From Bacteroidales bacterium (lineage in GTDB: Bacteria; Bacteroidota; Bacteroidia; Bacteroidales; P3): a DNA stretch of 64,000 nucleotides. The position numbers and the translations under genes were made by a program. The notes under the pieces are model-generated. The model was given only the letters and a program-made list of their open reading frames with translations. It was not told the origin of the DNA and made no database searches. The DNA lies in NCBI GenBank assembly GCA_017469625.1, contig JAFUGA010000002.1, positions 1-64,000 of the forward strand. The letters are read 5' to 3'. Shown in pieces: positions 19,407 to 28,160 of the stretch (its first letter is position 1; every line of letters begins with the position of its first letter).

Positions 19407-19493
19407 CGGAGAAGGGGGGATTCGAACCCCCGGTACCTAAATCGGTACGACAGTTTAGCAAACTGTTGGTTTCAGCCACTCACCCACCTCTCC
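19407..19493 (-). tRNA. tRNA-Ser (anticodon GCT)
   Basis: This is a class II tRNA of 87 nt with a long variable arm (GTACCGATTTAGGTAC). The anticodon stem ACAGT/ACTGT encloses TTGCTAA with anticodon GCT. The acceptor GGAGAGG pairs with CTTCTCC. CCA is not encoded. Confidence 0.93.
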
Positions 19494-19765
19494 TCAGTTA
19501 CCTGAATTGAGATTGCAAAAATACAATAATTTTGTATTCTAACAAATTATTTTTACAAAACTTTTTTATTTTTTTATGTTTCGATTATTTAGAAATTTGA
19601 TTATCAAAATATTATCTATCAAATCTCCTTTTTAAATAAATACTATTTTATTCCAAATAATTAGGATAAAAACTACCAAAAAGCCTCCTTTTACCATAAG
19701 AAAAGTAATAATGAATAATCACAAACAAGATATAACAAGTAAAAATATTTTCTAAAAACTACTCT

Positions 19766-19905
19766 CACGAAACTTTGTTTTAATTTTCTAAAACAAAGAA
19801 AGAGAAAATTAAAACAAAGTTCTACGAAATTAAAACAAAGAGATAGAAAATTCTTTCTTTGTTTTAGAAAAATAAAACAAGTTCTATTTTCACTACTCTT
19901 TGTTT
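19766..19905. repeat. Intergenic palindromic repeat family, copy 4 (best consensus)
   Basis: Order of modules: CTTTGTTTTA-ATTTTC-TAAAACAAAG hairpin, AAAGAGAAAATTAAAACAAAG, TTCTACGAAATTAAAACAAAG, then AGATAGAAAATTC, TTTCTTTGTTTTAGAAAA. It lies between the tRNA cluster (minus) and the structured RNA (plus), the one clear copy not at a protein-gene end. Confidence 0.85.
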
Positions 19906-20005
19906 GGTGAAAATATCTTTTGATTGGTGGAAATTGTTTTCTTATTGGGTGGGTAAGAAGTGAAAAAATATTTCTTATAAATAGTAGGAGGAAGATATTT
20001 TTTTG

Positions 20006-20013
20006 TACTTTTG
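20006..20013 (+). promoter_or_regulatory. -7 box TACTTTTG of the structured RNA
   Basis: It lies just before the predicted RNA 5' end at about 20018-20020. No clear -33 element is present. Confidence 0.55.
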
Positions 20014-20017
20014 CAAG

Positions 20018-20244
20018 TGCTGAACAATAGTTGTTTAGACTTTCTTTACAGGGAGTATTTTAGTAATAGCATTTGCTATTTGTTTAAGTATCACAAAAAC
20101 TAGGAACTTTTGAAGATACAGCCTTAAACAGATTAGTAATGCGTCTGCGTTAGCATGGACGTAACTTATTTTGTTGTAGAGGCTTTCCTAGTGCCTGTGA
20201 TAGAAATAAGAAATTGAAAATACAGTTCATGCTTTTTCTTTTAT
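20018..20244 (+). ncRNA. Structured RNA, candidate 6S RNA (compare the Bacteroidales-1 motif)
   Basis: There is no ORF, but many nested helices. A closing stem pairs GC-TGAAC (20019-20025) with GTTCA-T-GC (20225-20232), followed by a T-rich run. A long helix pairs TATCACA (20089-20095) with TGTGATA (20196-20202) and CTAGGAA (20100-20106) with TTCCTAG (20185-20191), separated by a symmetric 4x4 internal loop. Inside lie AGCC/GGCT and the hairpin TAATGC-GTCT-GCGTTA (20137-20152). On the 5' side are AACAA/TTGTT and AATAGC-ATTT-GCTATT. The size of about 225 nt, closing stem, long imperfect rod, own promoter and U-tract end resemble 6S RNA. That identity is inference; an mRNA leader for the mod gene is the alternative. 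Confidence 0.6.
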
Positions 20245-20283
20245 TTCATGCAGATAGCAAAGAATAAATAAGAGAAAAACTCA

Positions 20284-22239
20284 GTGGAAAATCTTTTAGA
20301 TGAACTTGTTAAGTTATTACAAGGAGATAGACAAAAACGTTTTGTAGATGATAACGGAGAACTGTTAAAGAGCAATTTAACAGAGTGTATAGATAAGTTA
20401 GATGCAGAACTTTTTGAGTTGCTTTTGCAAAACGAGTACATAAGACAAAACTATTTTTTGAAAATAGGAGATGTTTATATATTAAAAGAAAAGGATTTTA
20501 AAAAATTCTTTAACAATAAATTGCTTTTAAAGGATTCTTATACAGCATTTAAACAAAAGATAGGATTGTATCAAGATGAAAGACATATAAAACAAAATGA
20601 TGATTATGTTCTTTGTTGGCCTTATAAAGACTGTATTTTGGAAGGTGGTCAGACAAAAGAGGACGATAGACGCAAAGAAATATTTTGGAATACCGTTCTT
20701 TCACCAAATGAGGTAGATAAGTTGCTTTCACCTAAGGTTTTTACTAATTTCAAACGTTATTCCATAGACGGAGAAAAAGAGACTATGGATATAGATTTTG
20801 CAAAAGATAATTTTGTTATAAAAGGTAATAATTTACTTGCCCTACATTGCCTAAAGAATATAGAAAGTGTAAGAGGCAAAGTAAAACTTATCTATATAGA
20901 CCCGCCGTATAATACAGGTAATGATAGTTTTTTATATAATGACAATTTCAATCATTCTACTTGGCTAACCTTTATGAAAAACCGTTTGGAAGTTGCCCGA
21001 GAACTACTCTCAGAAGACGGTGCTATTTTTATACAATGCGATGACAATGAACAAGCATATCTTAAACTTCTTTGCGATGAAGTTTTTGGAAGAGAAAATT
21101 TTGTTAATACAATTTGTGTTCGCTCCTCTACTCCAAGTGGATTAAAGACTGCTCACAGAGAAAAGACTATTATAAAAATTAAAGATTATATCTTAGTTTA
21201 TGCAAAGGATGGAACAAATATAAAATTCAACCCTCAATATACTAAAAAGGAAAAATGGGATACTCATTATAATTCAATATATAATAGATTAGATAATTCT
21301 TCATGTAGTCTTGTTGATATAATGATAGAAAATGGTTTATTGAAGAAAGGAGATAATTTAAACGATATTGATTTAAATAATAAAGACCATAAACATTTTT
21401 ATTTAAAATATTCTGAAAATATTTACAGTACGTCTGCCGATATGCCAAAAGAGCAGAAAAAATATTCATTAGAAAATTTTAATAAAATTATTTCATACAA
21501 AGGAAGTGATGGTAAAGAACAATTTGCTTACAATGGCAGAAGATTTAGTTTTCTTAATAAAACAGTTAAAAAAGTATTTATAGGTAGTAATTTAGAAAAT
21601 GATATAGCAAATCTTCTCTGTGATTTTTGGAATGATATAGATTTTAATAATACTCAAAATCAAGGAAATGTTAATTTTATTAGTGCTAAAAAACCTGAAC
21701 AACTTCTTTATAGAATAATAGATATGACTACAAAAGAGAATGACCTTGTTTTAGATTTCTTTTGTGGGAGTGGGACAACGTGTGCTGTAGCACATAAAAT
21801 GAAAAGAAGATACATAGGAATAGAGCAAATGAACTATATAGAAAATATTACTTGTGAAAGAATGAAAAAAGTAATTGCGGGAGAACAAGGAGGAATATCA
21901 AGAGCGATGAATTGGGAAGGTGGTGGAGATTTTGTCTATATGGAGTTATCTGCTTTGAATGAAAAGTATAGACAGGAACTTGTTTCTGCAGAAGATAACG
22001 AAGCACTAAATAATCTATTTATCAAAATGCAAAAAAGCAAACATCTAAGGATAGAAACAGAAGAAATAAAAAGAGAAGAATTTTTTGAGGAGCAAGATAT
22101 AGAAAAGAAACGTTCATTGCTTTTAGAACTATTGGATTACAATCAACTGTATCATAATTATTCTGAAATGGAAGATGAAGATTATAATATTTCTCAAGCA
22201 GATAAAGAATTGAATAAAAAGATTTACAAAAAAGAATAG
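20284..22239 (+). CDS. mod: Type III restriction-modification methyltransferase (Mod)
   Basis: This is a beta-class N6-adenine DNA methyltransferase. The catalytic motif DPPYNTGND lies at about residue 206 and the SAM-binding motif LDFFCGSGTT at about 495. The variable stretch between them (about 270-470) should hold the target-recognition domain. Mod reads one strand of the recognition site for both methylation and Res-dependent cleavage. The start is GTG at 20284, because an in-frame TAA lies at 20269 and no ATG fits. The res gene follows after 3 bp. I see no simple-sequence repeat that would make it phase-variable. Confidence 0.92.
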   Translation: MENLLDELVKLLQGDRQKRFVDDNGELLKSNLTECIDKLDAELFELLLQNEYIRQNYFLKIGDVYILKEKDFKKFFNNKLLLKDSYTAFKQKIGLYQDERHIKQNDDYVLCWPYKDCILEGGQTKEDDRRKEIFWNTVLSPNEVDKLLSPKVFTNFKRYSIDGEKETMDIDFAKDNFVIKGNNLLALHCLKNIESVRGKVKLIYIDPPYNTGNDSFLYNDNFNHSTWLTFMKNRLEVARELLSEDGAIFIQCDDNEQAYLKLLCDEVFGRENFVNTICVRSSTPSGLKTAHREKTIIKIKDYILVYAKDGTNIKFNPQYTKKEKWDTHYNSIYNRLDNSSCSLVDIMIENGLLKKGDNLNDIDLNNKDHKHFYLKYSENIYSTSADMPKEQKKYSLENFNKIISYKGSDGKEQFAYNGRRFSFLNKTVKKVFIGSNLENDIANLLCDFWNDIDFNNTQNQGNVNFISAKKPEQLLYRIIDMTTKENDLVLDFFCGSGTTCAVAHKMKRRYIGIEQMNYIENITCERMKKVIAGEQGGISRAMNWEGGGDFVYMELSALNEKYRQELVSAEDNEALNNLFIKMQKSKHLRIETEEIKREEFFEEQDIEKKRSLLLELLDYNQLYHNYSEMEDEDYNISQADKELNKKIYKKE

Positions 22240-22242
22240 GTT

Positions 22243-24834
22243 ATGCGACAAGAGAGATTTTTGTTTGAGCAGATAGTAGAACAGATAGGCAAAAGAGGAA
22301 TAAAGAAAATAGAAATTCCATTATATATTAAAGATAATCTAAAACACGAACTAAGGGATTATCAAATAGAAGCGTTTAGATATTTGTTGGCTTATTATGA
22401 AGAAGATTGTGAAAGCATAAGAAATATTCCTAATCATTTGCTTTTTCAAATGGCAACAGGCAGTGGAAAAACTATGATAATGGCTGGATTGTTGTTGTAC
22501 TATTATTCTTTAGGGTATAGAAACTTTCTATTCTTTGTCAATCGTACAAATATTATAGCAAAAACAAAAGAAAATTTTCTGAATAAGTACGGTAGTAAAT
22601 ATCTTTTCAAAGAACATATTTACATAGATAATAAAGAAATCTTTATAAAAGAGGTTGATAGTTTTGAAAATTCAGATAAGGAAAACATAAACATTATATT
22701 TAAAACCACTTCTGGTCTTTTGTCGGATTTGGAACAAAATATTAAGGAGAATTCTGTAAATTATGAAGATTTTAAACAACATAATATAATCCTTATTTCA
22801 GATGAAGCACACCATATAAATACAGAAACAAAAAGAAATAAAACTAAAGAAGAAACTTTAAGTATTCATTCTTGGGAAGGAGTAGTGCAAAAAATATTTA
22901 ACAATAATATAGATAATGTTCTATTGGAATTTACTGCAACGGCAGACTTACAAAATCCTTTGATAAGAAATAAATACATAAACAAACTTATTTATGATTA
23001 TGATTTAAAACATTTTAGAGAAGATGGCTTTTCAAAAAATATTTATACTTCCGCAGTAGATACTGAAGATTATTTTATTATAGCACTAAGAGGTATAATC
23101 CTTTCACAGTATAGAAAAAAGATATTTGAAAAATATAGACAAAATATAAAACCTGTTGTTTTGATAAAATCTTCAACAATAAGTGAAAGTACAGAATTTC
23201 AACAAGAGTTTAATTCTCGTTTAAATGCTTTAACAGAAAACGATTTACAAAAGTTACAGTCAAATAGCAAAGGAATAATAAACAAAGTCTTTACTTATTT
23301 GAATGAGAACAATATTGCGTATACCAACTTTATAGAAGAACTTAAAGAAGAGTTTAACACAGAAAAACAAATATCTGTAAATAATAAGTCAGATGATGAA
23401 ACGAAACAGATGTATCTTAATACATTAGAAGATAAGAATAACCCATACAGACTTGTTTTTGCTGTGGATAAGTTAAATGAAGGTTGGGACGTGTTAAACC
23501 TTTTTGATATAGTACGATATAAAGCAACAAATACAACACAAGATGCTCAACTTATAGGAAGAGGTGCAAGGTATTGTCCTTTTGTTTTGCAAGAGGGACA
23601 AGATAAGTATAAACGTAAATACGATAAAGAAGAAACAGAACTAAGTATTTGTGAAAGTATGTATTATCATGCAACAAATAATTCTCAACTTATTGCAGAA
23701 CTAAACCAACAATTAAGACAAGATGGTATTCTTCCACAAAACGAAAAAGTGAAAAGAGTTTTAAAGATAAAAGATTCTTTCAAGGAAAGTGATTTATATA
23801 AAAGAGGTGTTATTTTTGTAAATAAACCTGTGAAAAGAGATGATGATTATTTCTTTCAGTTTGCGGACAAAATAAAACAAGACAATTATACCTATAAATT
23901 TTCTTCTCAAAGAAGTAATGATATTATGCTTGTTCAACAAGAAAATTTGCAAATAGAAGAAAGAATAGAAAAAGAACAAACAACTATATATCTAAAAGAT
24001 ATTAGCGAAAGAGTAATAAGAAAAGCACTAAACAATAACGCCTTTTTTGAATTTTGTAATCTGAAAAAATATTATCCCTCATTGCCTTCCATAACAGAGT
24101 TTATTACAAGTGAAAAGTATCTTGGTAGTATAAGTATAGAGGTTTTAGGAACAAAGGAAAGATTAAAAACACTCTCTCTTTTGGATAAATATAATATGGT
24201 TTTAAGTATTCTTTCGCAAATAGAAGAAAATATAAAATCAAATCATTGTGAATGGTATGGAGATACTACTTTCATTCCTATAGGATTTAAAGAACATATA
24301 GACAATGAAAAGATCTTGTTTTTCTCACCAACAGAAACAGATGATAAAGAGTTTGGTAAATCTATGAAAGAAAGTAATAATGAGAACGTTCAAATGGATT
24401 TGAGTAATAAAGATTGGTATATACAAAACGATTGTTTTGGAACAGATGAAGAAAAGTACCTTATAAAATATATTGCAAGTAAGATAGATGATTTGCACGA
24501 GAATTATGAAGAAGTTTATCTTATGAGAAACGAACGTTATAAAGATATTGCTATATATGATTTTGAACAAGGAAGACGTTTTGAACCAGATTTTATTCTA
24601 TTTTTGAAACAAAGTATAGAAAATAAAGAAATTCAATATCAATTTTTTATAGAGCCAAAAGGAAAACATTTAGAAGAGAAAGATAAATGGAAGAATGAAT
24701 TTCTAAAAGAGATAAAAAATAGATATAAAGTAAATTATATAGTAAATAATAAACGGTTTAATATATTTGGATTACCATTCTACAATCATCAAACAAGTAT
24801 GGATTTTGTCCAAGAATTTGAAAAGATTTTATAA
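22243..24834 (+). CDS. res: Type III restriction enzyme, Res subunit
   Basis: This SF2 helicase-nuclease carries Walker A MATGSGKT (about 72), DEAH-type box SDEAHH (about 187), TATAD (about 227), motif V-like DKLNEGWDV (about 410) and GRGARYCPF motif VI. The C-terminal PD-(D/E)xK nuclease is seen as EPDFILF followed by FIEPKGKH (about 783-808). With Mod it forms the ATP-dependent complex that cleaves about 25 bp from an unmethylated site. All catalytic residues are visible, so the system looks intact. Length 863 residues. Confidence 0.92.
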   Translation: MRQERFLFEQIVEQIGKRGIKKIEIPLYIKDNLKHELRDYQIEAFRYLLAYYEEDCESIRNIPNHLLFQMATGSGKTMIMAGLLLYYYSLGYRNFLFFVNRTNIIAKTKENFLNKYGSKYLFKEHIYIDNKEIFIKEVDSFENSDKENINIIFKTTSGLLSDLEQNIKENSVNYEDFKQHNIILISDEAHHINTETKRNKTKEETLSIHSWEGVVQKIFNNNIDNVLLEFTATADLQNPLIRNKYINKLIYDYDLKHFREDGFSKNIYTSAVDTEDYFIIALRGIILSQYRKKIFEKYRQNIKPVVLIKSSTISESTEFQQEFNSRLNALTENDLQKLQSNSKGIINKVFTYLNENNIAYTNFIEELKEEFNTEKQISVNNKSDDETKQMYLNTLEDKNNPYRLVFAVDKLNEGWDVLNLFDIVRYKATNTTQDAQLIGRGARYCPFVLQEGQDKYKRKYDKEETELSICESMYYHATNNSQLIAELNQQLRQDGILPQNEKVKRVLKIKDSFKESDLYKRGVIFVNKPVKRDDDYFFQFADKIKQDNYTYKFSSQRSNDIMLVQQENLQIEERIEKEQTTIYLKDISERVIRKALNNNAFFEFCNLKKYYPSLPSITEFITSEKYLGSISIEVLGTKERLKTLSLLDKYNMVLSILSQIEENIKSNHCEWYGDTTFIPIGFKEHIDNEKILFFSPTETDDKEFGKSMKESNNENVQMDLSNKDWYIQNDCFGTDEEKYLIKYIASKIDDLHENYEEVYLMRNERYKDIAIYDFEQGRRFEPDFILFLKQSIENKEIQYQFFIEPKGKHLEEKDKWKNEFLKEIKNRYKVNYIVNNKRFNIFGLPFYNHQTSMDFVQEFEKIL

Positions 24835-24844
24835 ATTCATCTTT

Positions 24845-24869
24845 TACGAAACTTTGTTTTAGAAAAACA
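24845..24869. repeat. Intergenic palindromic repeat family, short partial copy 5
   Basis: Only ACGAAACTTTGTTTTAGAAA remains, eleven bases after the res stop codon. Confidence 0.55.
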
Positions 24870-24970
24870 ACATATTTGTTTGGTGAAATTGTTTTATTGT
24901 TTGGTGTGGATAGAATAAGAAGTTGCAAGAATTTATAGAGTTTATTTACAAAAGAAAGTTGTTTTTTCAT

Positions 24971-24978
24971 TATCTTTG
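24971..24978 (+). promoter_or_regulatory. -7 box TATCTTTG upstream of the 24996 gene
   Basis: It lies 17 bp before the first ATG, so the transcript leader is very short. No -33 element is at the expected distance. Confidence 0.5.
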
Positions 24979-24995
24979 CAAAAAAATCCAAAAAG

Positions 24996-25604
24996 ATGAT
25001 GAATAAAAAGCGTAGTACTATTGTTTTGGTTGTTATCGGAGTGTTTTTGTTAATCTCTGTATTTTGTTTGGTACCTTTGTTGTTTAGGATTTATGACAAC
25101 AATTCATTGTGGCCTAATTTCTATGGTGCATTGATGGGAGTTATTCTTACGGCTGTTACTACCGTGGTCTTGCTTCTTGGACAGACAAGTAGCGAAGAGG
25201 AAAAAGAGAGAAATACTAAGGTTTTTGAAGAAAAGATTAGTGTGTATAAAGAGTTTTTGAAAATGTTTTGCAAGATAGTAGAGGACGGCAAGATAGACGA
25301 AACAAACAAGATACAACTACAGTTTCAACTTTCATATATTGCTATGCACACAAAGAGTGTTCATATTAGACAGATAAGTGAGCAGGTTAAGAACATAGTT
25401 TTGAAAATTAACGCCGACAGAATAGAAAACTATATGCCTCAACTTTTTACTATTGTTCAGTCATTTAGAGAAGAACTTTACGGAGATAAATCCAAACTTT
25501 CAGTGGAAGATAAACAAAACATAGACTCCGCTATCAGCAATTTCTCTACAATAATGCTAACAAAAGAAGAAAAAGAAGAATATTTGAAATATAACAAATG
25601 CTGA
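24996..25604 (+). CDS. Two-span membrane protein of unknown function
   Basis: The 202-residue protein has two hydrophobic helices (about residues 9-30 and 42-62), followed by a soluble, mostly helical and charged domain (EEEKERNTKVFEEKISVYKE...). I recognise no family with certainty. It follows the type III restriction genes but has its own promoter-like box. Small membrane proteins of this shape are common beside defence genes, but nothing here proves a link. Either of the first two ATG codons could start it. Confidence 0.7.
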   Translation: MMNKKRSTIVLVVIGVFLLISVFCLVPLLFRIYDNNSLWPNFYGALMGVILTAVTTVVLLLGQTSSEEEKERNTKVFEEKISVYKEFLKMFCKIVEDGKIDETNKIQLQFQLSYIAMHTKSVHIRQISEQVKNIVLKINADRIENYMPQLFTIVQSFREELYGDKSKLSVEDKQNIDSAISNFSTIMLTKEEKEEYLKYNKC

Positions 25605-25690
25605 AAAAAAACTTATAAAACAGTATAAGGAATTTAGTGGAGAAGAGAAGACTTTGACGATAAAGGTTTTTATCTCTTTATTTCATTTCC

Positions 25691-25872
25691 ACAGAACTTT
25701 GTTTTAATTTTCTAAAGCTTGATTCTAATTTTTTAAAACAAAGAGATAGAATTCTAAAACAAAGTTCTACGTTTACGAAACAAAGAAAGAGAAGATTAAA
25801 ACAAAGTTCTACGAAATTAGAATAAAGAGATAGAAAATTCTTTCTTTGTTTTAGAAAATTAAAACAAAGAGA
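25691..25872. repeat. Intergenic palindromic repeat family, copy 6
   Basis: It contains CTTTGTTTTAATTTTCTAAA, GCTTGATTCTA, AGATAGAATTCTAAAACAAAG, TTCTACG and TTTCTTTGTTTTAGAAAA. It fills the gap between two convergent gene ends and reaches within 8 bp of the AraC-gene stop. Confidence 0.8.
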
Positions 25873-25879
25873 TGGGAGA

Positions 25880-26743
25880 TTATGATAAAGAATCTCTGTA
25901 AGCTCTTGGTGAAAGGCCTGTGGTTCTTTTGAAATACTTACCGAAATCTGCCAAAGAGAGAAAATTCAATCTATCGCATATTTCACTTATAGTTAAATTC
26001 GTGGAACTGAGCATTGCTTTTGCGTTCATAACTACATATTTCTCTATCCATTTTTGAGCAGATAGTCCTGTAACTTCTCGTACTGTTTCGGACATATACT
26101 TAGAGGTTAAACACAATTCAGAAGCGTAAAAATCCAAATCTCTATGCTCATTGCAGTTTCTTCTAACCAATTCCATAAACTTTTCAGTTATCTCGTTATT
26201 TCTATCATTCACAACATTTTCTTCGCTATGCAGATAATAGCCTGCACCTAAAAAATACGCCTTTGTAAGCAAACAAACGATTTCCTCTCTATTCGGATTT
26301 TCCTCTCTTTCCAATACTCCTTTAATCATATCAAAATAAAGACTGAGAGCAGAAAACAACTCGTCATTCATAGGATAGAAAAGATTGTTAAGAATATTGC
26401 TTTTTAGATTCCAATGGGTTAGATTTAGAGATTCAAGAAACTTTTTGCTGTAAAGCATAAAACGTCCCTCAAAATCATCACTCAAAGAGATAGTCTCTAC
26501 CAACAAATCCTGCAAGATAAGTATCATTCCTTGCCCGTTAGAAGAAAAGGGTCGCATATTTACATTGCCATTCACCGTTCCTTGTTTTACCAACGTAACC
26601 ACCATAAAATCCATACTGAAAGGATATTCTGGAAAATTCTTTTCCTCTATACCGTCAATAAGTATAACGTCCTGTCCTATATGATAGGTTTTCGGGTTAG
26701 TTAAATCAACATTCAATATCTTTATATTTGCATTCTCTTTCAT
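25880..26743 (-). CDS. AraC-family transcriptional regulator
   Basis: The C-terminal ~100 residues hold the two helix-turn-helix motifs of AraC proteins (YASELCLTSKYMSETVREVTG, then ISEICDRLNFLSLADFGKYF and the conserved GLSPRAYR). The N-terminal ~180 residues are a weakly conserved cupin-like effector region. It is divergent from the epimerase gene, with start codons 156 bp apart. In this family that arrangement often means control of the neighbour, here a broken gene. A minus-strand -7 box TATTTTTG lies at 26767-26774. Confidence 0.87.
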   Translation of the reverse strand: MKENANIKILNVDLTNPKTYHIGQDVILIDGIEEKNFPEYPFSMDFMVVTLVKQGTVNGNVNMRPFSSNGQGMILILQDLLVETISLSDDFEGRFMLYSKKFLESLNLTHWNLKSNILNNLFYPMNDELFSALSLYFDMIKGVLEREENPNREEIVCLLTKAYFLGAGYYLHSEENVVNDRNNEITEKFMELVRRNCNEHRDLDFYASELCLTSKYMSETVREVTGLSAQKWIEKYVVMNAKAMLSSTNLTISEICDRLNFLSLADFGKYFKRTTGLSPRAYRDSLS

Positions 26744-26766
26744 AATAACAGAAGTAAATTTTACTA

Positions 26767-26774
26767 CAAAAATA
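26767..26774 (-). promoter_or_regulatory. -7 box TATTTTTG of the AraC-family gene
   Basis: It is read on the minus strand, 23 bp upstream of the ATG. The -33 element is not clear. Confidence 0.45.
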
Positions 26775-26861
26775 GATTATTTTTTCAAAATAAAGATTAT
26801 TTACCGTAAATTTTCCTACTTTATGAGTAAATGAGCATACGCATAATGCAACTAATGATTG

Positions 26862-26869
26862 TAATTTTG
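26862..26869 (+). promoter_or_regulatory. -7 box TAATTTTG of the epimerase gene
   Basis: It lies 30 bp before the ATG at 26900. Its position shows that the in-frame ATG at 26831 lies upstream of the transcript and is not the start. Confidence 0.55.
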
Positions 26870-26899
26870 CAAATGAAAATTCTAAACAATGAAATCATT

Positions 26900-27910
26900 A
26901 TGAAAGACAACAATTTTTATTTATTGACAGGAGCAGCGGGCTTTTTGGGAAGTTTAATCTGCAAACAACTTGTGCAAAGAGGTGAAAAAGTTCGTGCATT
27001 CGTTCTTCCAAACGACAAAGCCGCTAAATACATTCCACAAGGTGTGGAACAATGCGAAGGAGATTTGCTTGACAAAACCGCACTTGAAAGATTTTTTGAT
27101 GTAAGTGAGGAATACAAAATAAAGGTTATTCATTGTGCCAGCATAGTTACTGTAAATCCAGAGTTTAATTAAAAAGTTATAGACGTGAATGTGCAGGGTA
27201 CAAAAAATATTGTTGAAATGTGCCAAAAGAAACCTAATTTTGATAAGTTGGTTTATGTAGGTAGCACAGGCACTCTACCAGAAGCACCCAAGGGTACTCC
27301 TATTAAAGAACCTATACGTTATGACGCTTCATTGCTACAAGATTGTTATTCTCAGAGTAAGGCAATGGCTTCTCAATATGTTCTTAACGCTACAAAGAAA
27401 GGTCTTAATGCTTGTATAGTTATGCCTACAGGAATAATGGGACCAGAAGATTTTTCCATAAGTACAACAACCCATACCGTAATACAAATTATCAAAGGCG
27501 AGATGTCTATGGGTATAGATGGTTCTTTTAATTTGGTAGATGTTAGAGACCTTGCTAATGGAGTAATACTTGCTATGGACAAAGGCAGAAAAGGAGAAAG
27601 TTATATATTAGGAAATGATATTATACGTTTCAAAGATTTTGCAAGACTAATATCTGAGCATAGCGGTTGCAAACGAATAAAGTTTTTCTTGCCTTGTAGT
27701 CTTGCTTCCTTTATGGCAGGTATTATGGAAAAGAAGGCGAAAAAGAGTGGAAAGAAACCTTTGCTTACTAAATTTTCTGTTTATAATCTTGCTCGCAATA
27801 ATGAGTTTGACTCTTCCAAAGCCAAAAGGGAGTTGGGTTATACAACACGTCCTTGTAGAGAAACAGTGAAAGACCAAGTTAGTTGGTTAAAAGAAAATAA
27901 TCTTATTTAA
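26900..27910 (+). pseudogene. NAD-dependent epimerase/dehydratase family protein, interrupted by an in-frame TAA
   Basis: The N-terminal part has the Rossmann motif GAAGFLGSLIC. The rest has YVGSTGTLPE, the catalytic-type Y-x-x-x-K (YSQSKAMA), MPTGIMGPED and the usual C-terminal region, all in one frame. A TAA at 27170-27172 splits it after VTVNPEFN; the frame continues at once with KVIDVNVQGTKN, which fits the expected family sequence. One base change (for example CAA to TAA) explains it, with no indel. It could be a recent pseudogene, a sequencing error or a read-through site. The 336-codon span is the normal length of an extended SDR protein. Confidence 0.82.
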
Positions 27911-27984
27911 TCTCTTCTCTATTCTTTTAAGATTTGCTTTTTACGAAATCAAATCAAAACTCTTCCACTTCAAATACTAATTTG

Positions 27985-28025
27985 AAAATACCCCTTTTTT
28001 CGTCAGAAGAAAGGGGTATTTTTAT
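27985..28025 (+). terminator. Rho-independent terminator
   Basis: AAAATACCCCTTT and AAAGGGGTATTTT pair over 12-13 bp, followed by a T run. It probably ends the epimerase transcript; its symmetry could also serve the convergent Bro-N gene. Confidence 0.8.
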
Positions 28026-28160
28026 ACTAAAATGAATAGTGGAAAGAATAATGTTCTATTTTGCCAAATGAAAATATTATATCATTGGGAGAGGGTTTTA
28101 CTTAGAAAGATGTTTGTATAATTTTTCTCTTGACTTCTTGTGCTCTGTTGTAATATATTT

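Noticed and set aside
20284..22239. Phase variation of mod by simple-sequence repeats
   Set aside because: No homopolymer or short tandem repeat of useful length was seen in the gene or just upstream.
26831..26899. Upstream ATG of the epimerase gene
   Set aside because: The -7 box TAATTTTG at 26862 lies inside this stretch, so translation most likely starts at 26900.
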